From Prolixibacteraceae bacterium (GTDB taxonomy: Bacteria; Bacteroidota; Bacteroidia; Bacteroidales; Prolixibacteraceae): 40,642 nt of DNA. Both the position numbers and the translations under genes were made by a program. Numbering within the stretch: position 1 is the first letter of the stretch; each line of letters begins with the position of its first letter. The stretch spans positions 1-40,642 of the forward strand of contig JAFGAF010000104.1 in assembly GCA_016933815.1 (NCBI GenBank), given 5' to 3'. This document shows, one piece after another, positions 8,656 through 16,904 of this stretch. The notes beneath the pieces were generated by a model. It had not been told where the DNA came from. It did no database searches and was given only the letters and a program-made list of their open reading frames with translations.

Positions 8656-9495
8656 ATGGAATTATTATCGAGGTATATCGACGAAACTTTCGATTTAAAT
8701 AATTGTAACAATTATAATTTATCCATCCAGTTTGCGCTGGATGGATTTTCTTTTGCTATTTTCGATCCTGTTGTTAAAAAAATAATTGTTGCTTCGGAAT
8801 ATTCTTTTGTGGCAACTGCTCCAATTGTATTGAAAAATTCGATTCAATCAATAATTAATAACGAATCGTTTTTATTGAGCAGTTTTAAAAAGGTAAAAGC
8901 TTATTTCTCAAATAACAAAATTACCCTAGCTCCAAAAGCATTGGCCGATGTATCGATGAAAAATATTTTGCATGATTTTTCGCACCAAACCGAACGCGAC
9001 GATGCTTTATTTATTAAACCAATTGATAACGAGTTAATTGTAGTTTTCTCGTTGCCAAAAATTGTAAAAGAGATACTCGATAAGTTTTATCCAAATATTG
9101 AGTATTATTCGTCGCTTTGTCCGGTATATAATTATTCAAAAAATTTAAGTGTTTCAGGCAGGGTATTGTGTATTTCGGTTTCTGGGCACAATATTATGCT
9201 CTTTGTAAAACAAGGAAGCAAAATTGAAGCTTATAATTCTTTTTTTATTCAGAATGAAACAGACGCCTTGTATTATATTCTTAATTTAATAGGGAACTTT
9301 AACGATAACCTGAAAACAGAAGTTTTGCTTTTAGGTAAAGTTAACAGGGCCGACAGCTTAATTTATATGCTTAAAAACTATTTTGAAAAAATAAGGTTTG
9401 CCGAATATGCTTCCGATTATAATATCAGTTACTTGTTGATGAATGAGAGTCAACATCGTTATGTTGAACTATTTGAATTGTTGTTATGCGAATAG
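8656..9495 (+). CDS. DUF3822 family protein
   Basis: 279 aa. Recognised by overall character and context as DUF3822, a family restricted to Bacteroidota and usually found directly before rsmD. Its fold resembles the actin/ASKHA-like PilM/FtsA group in my view (LSIQFALDGFSFAIFD at about 23-38, then a second half beginning GRVLCISVSGHNIMLFVKQG), but I cannot prove this by eye. No signal peptide or membrane segment is visible. It overlaps rsmD by 10 nt and follows the pilin-like protein by 8 nt. A PilM-like protein beside a pilin-like protein would fit a membrane assembly, but that is inference. Confidence 0.78.
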   Translation: MELLSRYIDETFDLNNCNNYNLSIQFALDGFSFAIFDPVVKKIIVASEYSFVATAPIVLKNSIQSIINNESFLLSSFKKVKAYFSNNKITLAPKALADVSMKNILHDFSHQTERDDALFIKPIDNELIVVFSLPKIVKEILDKFYPNIEYYSSLCPVYNYSKNLSVSGRVLCISVSGHNIMLFVKQGSKIEAYNSFFIQNETDALYYILNLIGNFNDNLKTEVLLLGKVNRADSLIYMLKNYFEKIRFAEYASDYNISYLLMNESQHRYVELFELLLCE

Positions 9496-10025
9496 TAGGC
9501 GGTAAGTACAAAGGGCGTATATTTAATCCGGGCAAAAGTTTTGAGGCAAGGCCTACAACCGATATTGCCAAAGAAAGCTTGTTTAATATTCTTACTAATC
9601 GTATCGATTTTGAGGATATTAAAGTGTTGGATCTGTTTTCGGGAACAGGCAGTATCGCCTACGAATTTTTATCGCGTGGAACAAGAGACATCACTTTAAT
9701 TGAACTTCAATTTAAGCACGTCCAATTTATCAAATCGGTTATTAATGCTTTGGGCGAAAAGGCAAAGGTTTACCGGTCGGATGTTTTTAGGTTTATCAAA
9801 CAAGAAAAAAATTCATACGATTTAATATTTGCCGACCCACCTTACGATCATCCGCAATTGGGTGAGTTACCTGCCTTAATATTGAAGGGATCTCTTTTAA
9901 ATAAAAATGGATTGTTAATTGTGGAACATCCTGCCAATTATCAATTTAGTAAAGTTGAAGGATTTGTTGAGTTGCGCAAGTACGGTAAAGTTCATTTCAG
10001 TTTCTTCGAAAAACAACAAGAGTAA
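9486..10025 (+). CDS. rsmD: 16S rRNA (guanine966-N2)-methyltransferase RsmD
   Basis: 179 aa, normal length. RsmD methylates G966 of 16S rRNA on the assembled 30S subunit using SAM. Motifs: MRIVGGKYKGR at the start, RPTTDIAKESLFNIL (22-36), the SAM-binding DLFSGTGS (49-56), and the N-methyltransferase catalytic motif DPPY (117-120). The ATG at 9486 lies 10 nt inside the end of the DUF3822 gene, so translation is probably coupled. The stop codon lies in the left arm of a hairpin that ends the operon. Confidence 0.96.
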   Translation: MRIVGGKYKGRIFNPGKSFEARPTTDIAKESLFNILTNRIDFEDIKVLDLFSGTGSIAYEFLSRGTRDITLIELQFKHVQFIKSVINALGEKAKVYRSDVFRFIKQEKNSYDLIFADPPYDHPQLGELPALILKGSLLNKNGLLIVEHPANYQFSKVEGFVELRKYGKVHFSFFEKQQE

Positions 10026-10042
10026 CTAAAAATAGTTACTCT
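10019..10042. terminator. hairpin terminator between convergent rsmD and xerD
   Basis: Perfect 10-bp stem AGAGTAACTA / TAGTTACTCT with loop AAAA (10029-10032). The left arm contains the rsmD stop codon. It has no long T-run on the plus side; on the minus side the stem is followed by a T-rich stretch. It sits 37 nt beyond the xerD stop, so it may serve both convergent genes. Confidence 0.55.
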
Positions 10043-10078
10043 CGTTATTTGTATCAATAAATTATCTGTTTTTACTGT

Positions 10079-10978
10079 TTACGACCTGGGATGAAATTTG
10101 TTAATTGCATCTTTTAAGTAATCGCGGTCGAGGTGTGTGTAAATTTCGGTAGTAAGAATCGACTCGTGTCCGAGCATTTCCTGAACAACCCTCAAATCGG
10201 CACCACCTTCAATTAAATGGGTAGCAAATGAATGCCTGAAAGTGTGCGGGCTGATCTTTTTGTCTAAGCCAACTTTTTCGGCCAAGCTTTTAATGATAGT
10301 GAAAATCATTACTCTGCTCAGGCTGTGTCCACGACGATTTAGGAACAAAATATCTTCAGAACCACGTCCGATTTTTAATTTCGAGCGGTATTCTTCGATA
10401 TACTTGGTGATTTCGTCGGCAGCTTTGATGCTGATTGGAATAAGTCTTTCTTTACCGGCTTTGCCTTCAACTTTAATGTAACCTTCGTCGAAGAAAAGGT
10501 TGCTAACTTTTACGCTAACCAATTCAGATACCCTAAGGCCGCAGCTGTAAAGTATTTCGAGAATAGCCTTGTTACGCTGACCTTCGGGTTTATCGTTGTC
10601 AATAGCATCGATCATTGAATTGATTTGTTCGGTGCTGAGTACATCGGGTAACTTACGGCCAATTTTTGGCGATTCAAGCAGCGATGTTGGGTCGCTGTTG
10701 ATTTTTTCTTCGATTAATAAAAACTTAAAGAAAGATTTAATACCCGAAATAGTACGTGCTTGCGTACGAGGGCTTACTCCCTTTTTATTTAACATCTCAA
10801 GGAAATCTTTCAGATGCTGCAATTTAACTTTATTAGGAGTAATTCCTTTAAAAGTATTACGTAAAAACTCGCTTAACTTGTTGATGTCGTTTATGTAAGC
10901 GTTAATTGAGTTTTGCGATAATCCTTTCTCAAGTCGCAAATACTCTTCAAATCCTTTAATGCTGTCTTCCCATTTCAT
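10079..10978 (-). CDS. xerD: site-specific tyrosine recombinase XerD
   Basis: 299 aa. XerC/XerD recombinases resolve chromosome dimers at dif with the help of FtsK, which is encoded 2 kb away. The N-terminal SAM-like core-binding domain covers about residues 1-90 and the catalytic domain about 112-296. All catalytic residues are visible: Arg149 in YSCGLRVSEL, Lys173 in EGKAGKER, His245 and Arg248 in PHTFRHSF, His271 in LGHESI, and Tyr280 in TEIYTHL. The N-terminal sequence and the divergent aroQ neighbour fit the Bacteroidota housekeeping XerD, rather than an integrase of a mobile element. Confidence 0.93.
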   Translation of the reverse strand: MKWEDSIKGFEEYLRLEKGLSQNSINAYINDINKLSEFLRNTFKGITPNKVKLQHLKDFLEMLNKKGVSPRTQARTISGIKSFFKFLLIEEKINSDPTSLLESPKIGRKLPDVLSTEQINSMIDAIDNDKPEGQRNKAILEILYSCGLRVSELVSVKVSNLFFDEGYIKVEGKAGKERLIPISIKAADEITKYIEEYRSKLKIGRGSEDILFLNRRGHSLSRVMIFTIIKSLAEKVGLDKKISPHTFRHSFATHLIEGGADLRVVQEMLGHESILTTEIYTHLDRDYLKDAINKFHPRS

Positions 10979-11110
10979 ATAACTAAATTTATTTGTTTAC
11001 TAACTTTAACAAAATTCTTTTTAATAAGTTCTGCAAAGTTTATAATTTTTTATTAATTGTTTTAAAATTTTTTATATTATTGTTGAGCAAGTTACTAAAA
11101 AAAAATTAAA

Positions 11111-11527
11111 ATGAAAGTTATTATCATAAATGGTCCAAATTTAAATTTATTAGGGGTTCGTGAAAAGAGTATTTACGGCGATTCCAGCTTCGAAACATAT
11201 CTCAAATTATTGAAAGATAAATATCCCGATATTGATATTGAATATTACCAATCGAACATCGAAGGTGAAATAATTGATAAGCTGCATCAAACGGGATTTT
11301 CATACAATGGGATAATTATTAATGCCGGAGCTTACACCCATACTTCGATAGCCATTCGTGATGCTATTTCGGGCATAAAAACACCTGTGGTTGAGGTGCA
11401 TATTTCGAATATCTTAACCCGCGAAAGTTTTAGGCACGAATCGGTAATTGGGCCTGTATGCCGAGGCAGTATAATGGGCTTTGGGCTTGATTCGTACCGT
11501 TTAGGTCTCGAGAGCTTTTTAGTTTAA
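11111..11527 (+). CDS. aroQ: 3-dehydroquinate dehydratase, type II
   Basis: 138 aa, short for the family but complete. It converts 3-dehydroquinate to 3-dehydroshikimate in the shikimate pathway and normally forms a dodecamer. Motifs: INGPNLNLLGVR (6-17), catalytic Tyr22 in IYGD, QSNIEGEIID (47-56), INAGAYTHTSIAIRDA (70-85) and EVHISN with catalytic His97. Arg108 is in FRHESV. It is divergent from xerD across 132 bp and its stop codon overlaps that of lolA (TTAA, 11524-11527), so it is transcribed alone. Confidence 0.96.
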   Translation: MKVIIINGPNLNLLGVREKSIYGDSSFETYLKLLKDKYPDIDIEYYQSNIEGEIIDKLHQTGFSYNGIIINAGAYTHTSIAIRDAISGIKTPVVEVHISNILTRESFRHESVIGPVCRGSIMGFGLDSYRLGLESFLV

Positions 11528-12165
11528 CGCATATCGATAACGGTTACCCCGGGGTGCTTTTTCGCGTCGAAAGTGAAAAAACTTTCGGGGTATGTTTTAC
11601 TCGTTTCCATATTTTTAATGGCAATTGTGTATTTGTTGCCATCGGTGCCAAACATTGTTGCAGTGCATATTTGCAGCTTGTTTTTATCGATATTAATAAT
11701 GATGCGCGTAAAGTCTTTTACCTCGGTAGGCTGAAGGTCAATTTTATAAATTTGTTTGCCATTTTCGTTGGCTTCGCCTAAAAATGAATAGTCGAATCCT
11801 TCTTCGTAAATGGTGAAAATTGTAGCAGGGTTTATCATGCCTTCTTCGTCGAAATTGGCTTCGCTAATGCTTACTTCATTGGCATCTTCGATGTATGTCC
11901 ATTGGTCGATTCCGTTACTGATCAATTCAATTCCGCTTACTTTTAATGCGAATTTATCGTTTTGCAAAACAAGGTTTCCTTTGTTTGATTCTTTAAGGTC
12001 AACTTCGGTGTTTTCCATAATAAAATCAAAGTCACTGGTTATGCTATTGTATTTTCTGGTTTTTTCAGAAACCTGATCGAGTATATTTTTTGCTTTTTGA
12101 TCGATTTGTGCATTTGTTTGCACCAGGGTTAAAATGCTAATCAGTAAAATGAGTATTTTTTTCAT
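11524..12165 (-). CDS. lolA: LolA-like outer-membrane lipoprotein carrier protein
   Basis: 213 aa. A signal peptide covers about residues 1-19 (hydrophobic run, then QTNA before Q). The mature part starts with KAKNILDQVSEKTRKYNSITSDFDF, the typical LolA opening, and continues as an alternating beta-strand pattern of a LolA/LolB half-barrel. The C-terminal half has the YKIDLQPTEVKDFTRIIINI strand. LolA carries lipoproteins across the periplasm. It starts 15 nt after ftsK on the same strand, an arrangement common in Bacteroidota, so it is probably co-transcribed with ftsK. Its 3' end overlaps aroQ by 4 nt. Confidence 0.88.
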   Translation of the reverse strand: MKKILILLISILTLVQTNAQIDQKAKNILDQVSEKTRKYNSITSDFDFIMENTEVDLKESNKGNLVLQNDKFALKVSGIELISNGIDQWTYIEDANEVSISEANFDEEGMINPATIFTIYEEGFDYSFLGEANENGKQIYKIDLQPTEVKDFTRIIINIDKNKLQICTATMFGTDGNKYTIAIKNMETSKTYPESFFTFDAKKHPGVTVIDMR

Positions 12166-12180
12166 TGTTTTCGAATTTTT

Positions 12181-14640
12181 TCAAAGCGTGTTCAATAATT
12201 GTTCCAAACTATATTCGTCGTATAATAATACTTTTCGGGCTTTACTTCCATCGGCAGGACCAACTATTCCGGCTGCTTCGAGCTGATCCATAATTCGGCC
12301 TGCCCTGTTGTACCCGATTGAGAATTTGCGTTGTATCATCGATGTTGACCCTTGTTGATTAAGCACTACAAGTCGTGCTGCATCGTCGAAATATTCATCG
12401 CGGTTGTTCAGATCGACCGAGCCGGGAGCATCGCTTTCGTCGCCAACATATTCGGGTAATAAGAACGCCGTGGGGTAGGATTGCTGTTTGGCTATATGTG
12501 CGCAGATATTTTCAACTTCGGGTGTGTCAACAAATGCACATTGTAAGCGTATAAGCTCACTGCCGGCGGCAAAAAGCATGTCGCCCTTTCCAATTAATTG
12601 GTTGGCTCCCGATTGATCGAGAATTGTACGTGAGTCAATCATCGACGCAACTTTAAAGGCAATGCGTGAGGGGAAGTTTGCTTTTATTATACCTGTAATG
12701 ATATTGGCCGATGGGCGTTGAGTGGCAATTACCATGTGTATGCCCACGGCCCTAGCAAGCTGGGCAATACGTGCAATGGGTAATTCAATTTCTTTGCCGG
12801 CAGTCATAATAAGGTCGGCAAATTCGTCAATTACAACAATAATATATGGTAAAAAACGATGCCCTTTTTCGGGGTTTAGTTTACGTTCAATAAATTTTTT
12901 ATTGTATTCTTTAATGTTTCGAGTGTGGGCTGTCTTGAGCAAGTCGTAGCGGCTGTCCATTTCAATGCCTACCGAGTTTAAAGTGGCTTTCACCTTTTCA
13001 ACATCGGTAATAATTGCTTCTTCGGCATCGGGTAATTTGGCCAAAAAGTGCTTTTCGATTGACGAATACAGGTTTAATTCAACTTTTTTGGGATCGATAA
13101 AAACAAATTTCACCTGCGATGGGTGCTTTTTGAATAATATCGATGTGATAATTGCATTTAATCCAACCGATTTACCTTGGCCGGTAGCACCGGCAACCAA
13201 CATGTGGGGCATTTTGGTTAAATCGAACAAAAATGTTTCATTCGAAATGGTGCGTCCCATAACAACGGGCAGCTCAGCTGTTGTTTCCTGAAACTTTTTC
13301 GATGCAACAATTGAACGCATCGATACTACTTGCGGATTTCGGTTGGGAACTTCGATACCAATGGTGCCCCTGCCCGGAATTGGGGCAATAATACGTATGC
13401 CGAGTGCCGAAAGGCTCAGGGCAATGTCGTCTTCGAGGTTTTTAATTTTTGAAATTCGGATGCCTTGTGCCGGAACAATTTCGTAAAGTGTAACCGTTGG
13501 CCCAATGGTGGCTTTAATTTTGGTTATTTCAATTTTGAAGTTTCGGAGTGTTTCTACAATTTTGTTTCGATTTTCTTTTAGTTCTTCATCGCTTACTTCG
13601 TTTTTTAAGTGTGAATAATCTTCGAGTAAGTCAATTGGAGGATATTCATAATGCGAAAGGTCGAGTGTAGGATCATAGTCCTCCATTGGTTGGTTTTCGT
13701 ATTCGCCAATCAGTTCTTCTTTTTTCTCAACAGTCATTTCAACATCTTCGGCTTCGTTTTCAGGCGCTATAGTTTTTGTTTCAATTTGTGTGTCGGTATT
13801 GTCATCAACTGAAGTGTTAATTGTTTCATTTTGTTTTGCATTTAGGTTTGTGTTTTTTTCTTCGCGTTCAATTTCAAACTCGTCTTCGAAGTTGTCGGGT
13901 AATTGATTGTCGTTTTCCTCTAAGATTACCTTAGTAGGCTTATCGTCATAATTATCGGAAAGGGTTTCAACGCTTTTGCTGTCAATTAAGCTGCCTTCGG
14001 GGTTGGGTTTTGGTTTATCGGATTTAACAAATAATTGAACAAAACCTTCAATGGCAAATACCAGATATGCTAGTAAGGCCAGCAGAAGAATAAAAAAAGT
14101 ACCGACTTTACCAACAAATGAATTGAGCCACAGTGAGATATGAAAGCCGTAATTGCCACCGGGGTATATGTGCAATTTTTCGTAAAAATTGCCAAAGATG
14201 TAACCTAATGTAACCGATAGCCATATAACAAGAAGCAGCGATTTTAAAGTTTTTCCGTAAAGATTTTTGATTGGTCTGTTTAAAAGCTTAAAACCATATA
14301 ATACGCTTAAATACAAAAACAAAAACGATGGAATACCAAACCAGCGATTAATGAAAATATCGGCAATCCATGCTCCTGTTTTACCAGTTATGTTTTCAAC
14401 TTTAATGTTTGGATCGCGAACAAATTTCCACCAATTTAGCGAGAACTTGCTTTGATCGGCTTCGGCGTTAATTAAAAAGCTGCTAAAAGCAAAGAACAAA
14501 TAAATTGAAATGGCTAATAATGCAAAACCAAAAACTAAACGGTATTGTAGTTTTTTGCCGCTGTTCACTTTTGGTTTCGAATTGTTAGTAGGTTTTTGTG
14601 TTGCTTTCTTTTTAGTATTTTGTTGTTTTTTTTCTGCCAT
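12181..14640 (-). CDS. ftsK: DNA translocase FtsK/SpoIIIE
   Basis: 819 aa. FtsK pumps chromosome ends through the septum and activates XerCD at dif. A Lys-rich N-terminus is followed by four membrane segments (about 34-57, 99-119, 133-151, 170-198). Then comes an acidic, Asn/Glu-rich linker to about 330 with none of the long Pro/Gln repeat of E. coli FtsK. The RecA-like motor has Walker A GATGQGKS (484-491) and Walker B VVIDEFADL. The C-terminal gamma winged helix (about 750-815, QRKFSIGYNRAGRIMDQLE) reads orienting DNA sequences. lolA follows after 15 nt. Confidence 0.97.
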   Translation of the reverse strand: MAEKKQQNTKKKATQKPTNNSKPKVNSGKKLQYRLVFGFALLAISIYLFFAFSSFLINAEADQSKFSLNWWKFVRDPNIKVENITGKTGAWIADIFINRWFGIPSFLFLYLSVLYGFKLLNRPIKNLYGKTLKSLLLVIWLSVTLGYIFGNFYEKLHIYPGGNYGFHISLWLNSFVGKVGTFFILLLALLAYLVFAIEGFVQLFVKSDKPKPNPEGSLIDSKSVETLSDNYDDKPTKVILEENDNQLPDNFEDEFEIEREEKNTNLNAKQNETINTSVDDNTDTQIETKTIAPENEAEDVEMTVEKKEELIGEYENQPMEDYDPTLDLSHYEYPPIDLLEDYSHLKNEVSDEELKENRNKIVETLRNFKIEITKIKATIGPTVTLYEIVPAQGIRISKIKNLEDDIALSLSALGIRIIAPIPGRGTIGIEVPNRNPQVVSMRSIVASKKFQETTAELPVVMGRTISNETFLFDLTKMPHMLVAGATGQGKSVGLNAIITSILFKKHPSQVKFVFIDPKKVELNLYSSIEKHFLAKLPDAEEAIITDVEKVKATLNSVGIEMDSRYDLLKTAHTRNIKEYNKKFIERKLNPEKGHRFLPYIIVVIDEFADLIMTAGKEIELPIARIAQLARAVGIHMVIATQRPSANIITGIIKANFPSRIAFKVASMIDSRTILDQSGANQLIGKGDMLFAAGSELIRLQCAFVDTPEVENICAHIAKQQSYPTAFLLPEYVGDESDAPGSVDLNNRDEYFDDAARLVVLNQQGSTSMIQRKFSIGYNRAGRIMDQLEAAGIVGPADGSKARKVLLYDEYSLEQLLNTL

Positions 14641-14683
14641 GTAATTTTTCCTTGTTACTTATGCTCGTTTCTTTTTAGCGTTG

Positions 14684-14691
14684 CAAATTTA
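14684..14691 (-). promoter_or_regulatory. probable -7 element of ftsK-lolA
   Basis: On the minus strand this reads TAAATTTG, an exact -7 match, about 45 nt before the ftsK ATG. No clear -33 TTTG lies at the right distance, so the call rests on one element in an AT-rich gap. Confidence 0.4.
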
Positions 14692-14743
14692 CCAAAATTG
14701 ATTGAATCGATGATGCCGATTCGTATCAAATTGGTAAGTAGTA

Positions 14744-15502
14744 TTAGGGGTTTGTAAGTGTGTAAATTAAACCTGCCGAAAAACTGAGTGCCTCAATTTT
14801 TATGTTGTGATCGATATTGTTGATTTCTTCGTTCAGGCTTGTTGAGTTTTCGTTAACGTAGTAGCTAACGTGTTTGTGTTTTGATGCTGAACGGTAATAG
14901 CTTGCTTGTATTTTAAATTGAATGTTCTTGTTTATTTCAAGCCTCAATGCTAAATCGGTCATTATTGGTACTGAGTAGTTTGTTTTTGAAAGGTTTTGCG
15001 AAAATATGGTGCGTTTGTTTTCACTGTCAGTAATTTCCATATATAGCGTAGGGATGGTTGATATGTTTAAACCGCTGTAAACCCCTGCTTCGATATAAAA
15101 CTTGTTGATAATTATTGGGTAGTTGTATTTTGCACCTACCAAAGGAGCCGACCATTGCCAAAACCCCGAGCTATAAATCAAGGAATCATCGTTAAAATAT
15201 TCACCCAAAACCGATTTGGTCCAATTGTATCCTTCGCTTTTATTGATTGGAGCCGAGCCAAAATGGAAGCGCCCTGTAAGGGCAAACCTGTTGTGAAGGT
15301 AGTAATCACCATCGAAAGTCAGGGTAAAGCCTTGTTGTGCAAAGCCAGCATCGTAATTTGTGTTATTGTAGCTTTTAAATTGACCTAAGGGTAGGGTACT
15401 GCCCATTGCAATGCTGAATTTAATTGGCGATTGAGCAAATGATTGAGCTAATGTGCCAGTTAAAAGAAGAATCAGGAGTATTAGAAATTTGAGTTTGTTC
15501 AT
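14744..15502 (-). CDS. outer-membrane beta-barrel protein (hypothetical)
   Basis: 252 aa. A signal peptide spans about residues 1-23 (hydrophobic core, then AQSFA before Q). The mature protein is rich in alternating aromatic and polar residues with Gly turns (SIAMGSTLPLGQF, ALTGRFHFGSAP, YIEAGVYSGLNIS). It ends in a strand ALSFSAGLIYTLTNP that suits BAM recognition. This is an OmpW/OmpA-barrel-like small porin by pattern, with no peptidoglycan-binding domain. No specific ligand can be named. It stands alone between ftsK and the divergent SpmAB gene. Confidence 0.75.
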   Translation of the reverse strand: MNKLKFLILLILLLTGTLAQSFAQSPIKFSIAMGSTLPLGQFKSYNNTNYDAGFAQQGFTLTFDGDYYLHNRFALTGRFHFGSAPINKSEGYNWTKSVLGEYFNDDSLIYSSGFWQWSAPLVGAKYNYPIIINKFYIEAGVYSGLNISTIPTLYMEITDSENKRTIFSQNLSKTNYSVPIMTDLALRLEINKNIQFKIQASYYRSASKHKHVSYYVNENSTSLNEEINNIDHNIKIEALSFSAGLIYTLTNP

Positions 15503-15527
15503 TATGAGTAATTTCTTTATTTCGAGC

Positions 15528-15535
15528 CAAAGTTA
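15528..15535 (-). promoter_or_regulatory. probable -7 element of the outer-membrane barrel gene
   Basis: On the minus strand this reads TAACTTTG, an exact match to TAnnTTTG, 25 nt before the ATG at 15500-15502. A TTTG (15550-15553 on the minus strand) lies 14 bp further up, shorter than the usual spacer. Confidence 0.4.
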
Positions 15536-15592
15536 ATTTTTTGTTTGCCCAAATTCATTCTTAAATAACGAAAAAGTTTAAAATTTATTAGT

Positions 15593-15621
15593 TTTGGTCA
15601 ATACTTAGATGCTTGGCTTTG
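15593..15621 (+). promoter_or_regulatory. possible promoter of the SpmAB gene
   Basis: TTTG (15593-15596), a 17-bp spacer, then TGGCTTTG (15614-15621), which differs from TAnnTTTG at one position. If used, transcription would begin near 15627. That excludes the upstream TTG start at 15623 and supports the ATG at 15647. Confidence 0.35.
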
Positions 15622-15646
15622 CTTGCGCATCAAAACACAAAAAAAT

Positions 15647-16879
15647 ATGGCTTTAAATTATATTTGGATTGCTTTTTTTCTGATCGCTTTTGTTGTCGCT
15701 TTGGTAAAACTGGTTTTTTTTGCCGATTATGTTGTTTTTCAGCAAATGCTTACTGCCACTTTCGATATGGCTAAAACCGGTTTTGAAATATCGTTAGGAC
15801 TTACCGGAGTACTTACATTGTGGATGGGCATAATGAAAATTGGCGAAAAAGGGGGCATCGTTGCCATCTTATCGAGAATTATTGGTCCTTTCTTTGAAAA
15901 AATTTTCCCCGAGTTGGGCAAAAACCACCCGGCATATGGTGCAATAAGCATGAATATTGCAGCAAACATGCTTAACCTCGATAATGCAGCTACGCCCATG
16001 GGCTTGCAGGCAATGAAAGAAATGCAGGAGTCGAACCCCAAAAAGGACACAGCATCGAACGCCCAAATAATGTTTATGGTTTTAAATACTTCGGGTTTAA
16101 CTGTTATTCCGGTTTCAATAATGGTATATCGTGCGCAACTTGGTGCAGTTAATCCAACCGACATATTTATTCCATTACTTATTGCAACATTTTTTTCAAC
16201 TTTAGCTGGGTTGATATCTGTATCTATTTATCAGCGAATTAACTTGTTTAATAAGGTGATTTTGTCCTGGTTAGGTGGTTTGTCTGCATTTGTTGTTGGT
16301 TTGATTTGGTATTTTTCAACATTAGGGCAGGAGCAAATTGAGCGCATTTCGGGTGTGGCCAGCAGCGTAATAATTTTTACGCTTATTGTTAGTTTTATTT
16401 TGTTGGCATTGCACAAAAAGCAAAATGTTTACGAGGCGTTTATCGAGGGTGCTAAAGATGGGTTTAAGGTGGCAATTAAAATAATTCCTTATTTGGTGGC
16501 CATATTGGTGGCTATTGGTGTATTCAGGGCATCGGGGGCAATGGATTATTTGGTTGGCGGAATTGGTAGCATTGTTGCTTGGTTTGGTTTTAATACAGAT
16601 TTTGTTGATGCGCTTCCAACTGCTTTAATGAAACCGTTAAGTGGTAGTGGTGCCCGCGGTATGATGATTGATGCCATGAACACGCATGGAGCCGATTCGT
16701 TTGTAGGTCGTTTGGCTTCGGTGTTTCAAGGTTCAACCGATACTACTTTTTATGTTTTGGCCGTTTATTTTGGCTCGGTTGGTATAAAACGAACAAGACA
16801 TGCCCTTGCATGTGGTTTAATAGCCGATTTTGCAGGTATTTTAGCTGCAATATTTGTGGCCTATTTGTTTTTTCATTAA
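15647..16879 (+). CDS. fused SpmA/SpmB-type nucleoside-recognition membrane protein
   Basis: 410 aa from ATG 15647; an in-frame TTG at 15623 was rejected. The protein is highly hydrophobic, with about ten membrane segments and two Gate (nucleoside-recognition) domains. The first half has SLGLTGVLTLWMGIMKIGEKGG and NMAANMLNLDNAATPMG-like motifs (as in SpmA). The second half has SGAMDYLVGGIG, ALPTALMKPLSGSGARGMM and FQGSTDTTFYVLAVYFGSVG (as in SpmB). In Firmicutes the two halves are separate spore-maturation proteins; here they are one chain in a group that does not sporulate. Transport of a small metabolite is plausible but the substrate is unknown. It converges on the DUF4954 gene with a 25-nt gap. 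Confidence 0.9.
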   Translation: MALNYIWIAFFLIAFVVALVKLVFFADYVVFQQMLTATFDMAKTGFEISLGLTGVLTLWMGIMKIGEKGGIVAILSRIIGPFFEKIFPELGKNHPAYGAISMNIAANMLNLDNAATPMGLQAMKEMQESNPKKDTASNAQIMFMVLNTSGLTVIPVSIMVYRAQLGAVNPTDIFIPLLIATFFSTLAGLISVSIYQRINLFNKVILSWLGGLSAFVVGLIWYFSTLGQEQIERISGVASSVIIFTLIVSFILLALHKKQNVYEAFIEGAKDGFKVAIKIIPYLVAILVAIGVFRASGAMDYLVGGIGSIVAWFGFNTDFVDALPTALMKPLSGSGARGMMIDAMNTHGADSFVGRLASVFQGSTDTTFYVLAVYFGSVGIKRTRHALACGLIADFAGILAAIFVAYLFFH

Positions 16880-16904
16880 AACAAAAAGAGTATTAAGCGT
16901 AAGT

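Noticed and set aside
10079-10978. Tyrosine recombinase as the mark of an integrated mobile element
   Set aside because: Catalytic and N-terminal features and the xerD-aroQ neighbourhood fit the housekeeping dimer-resolution enzyme; no att repeats, tRNA or phage genes are near.
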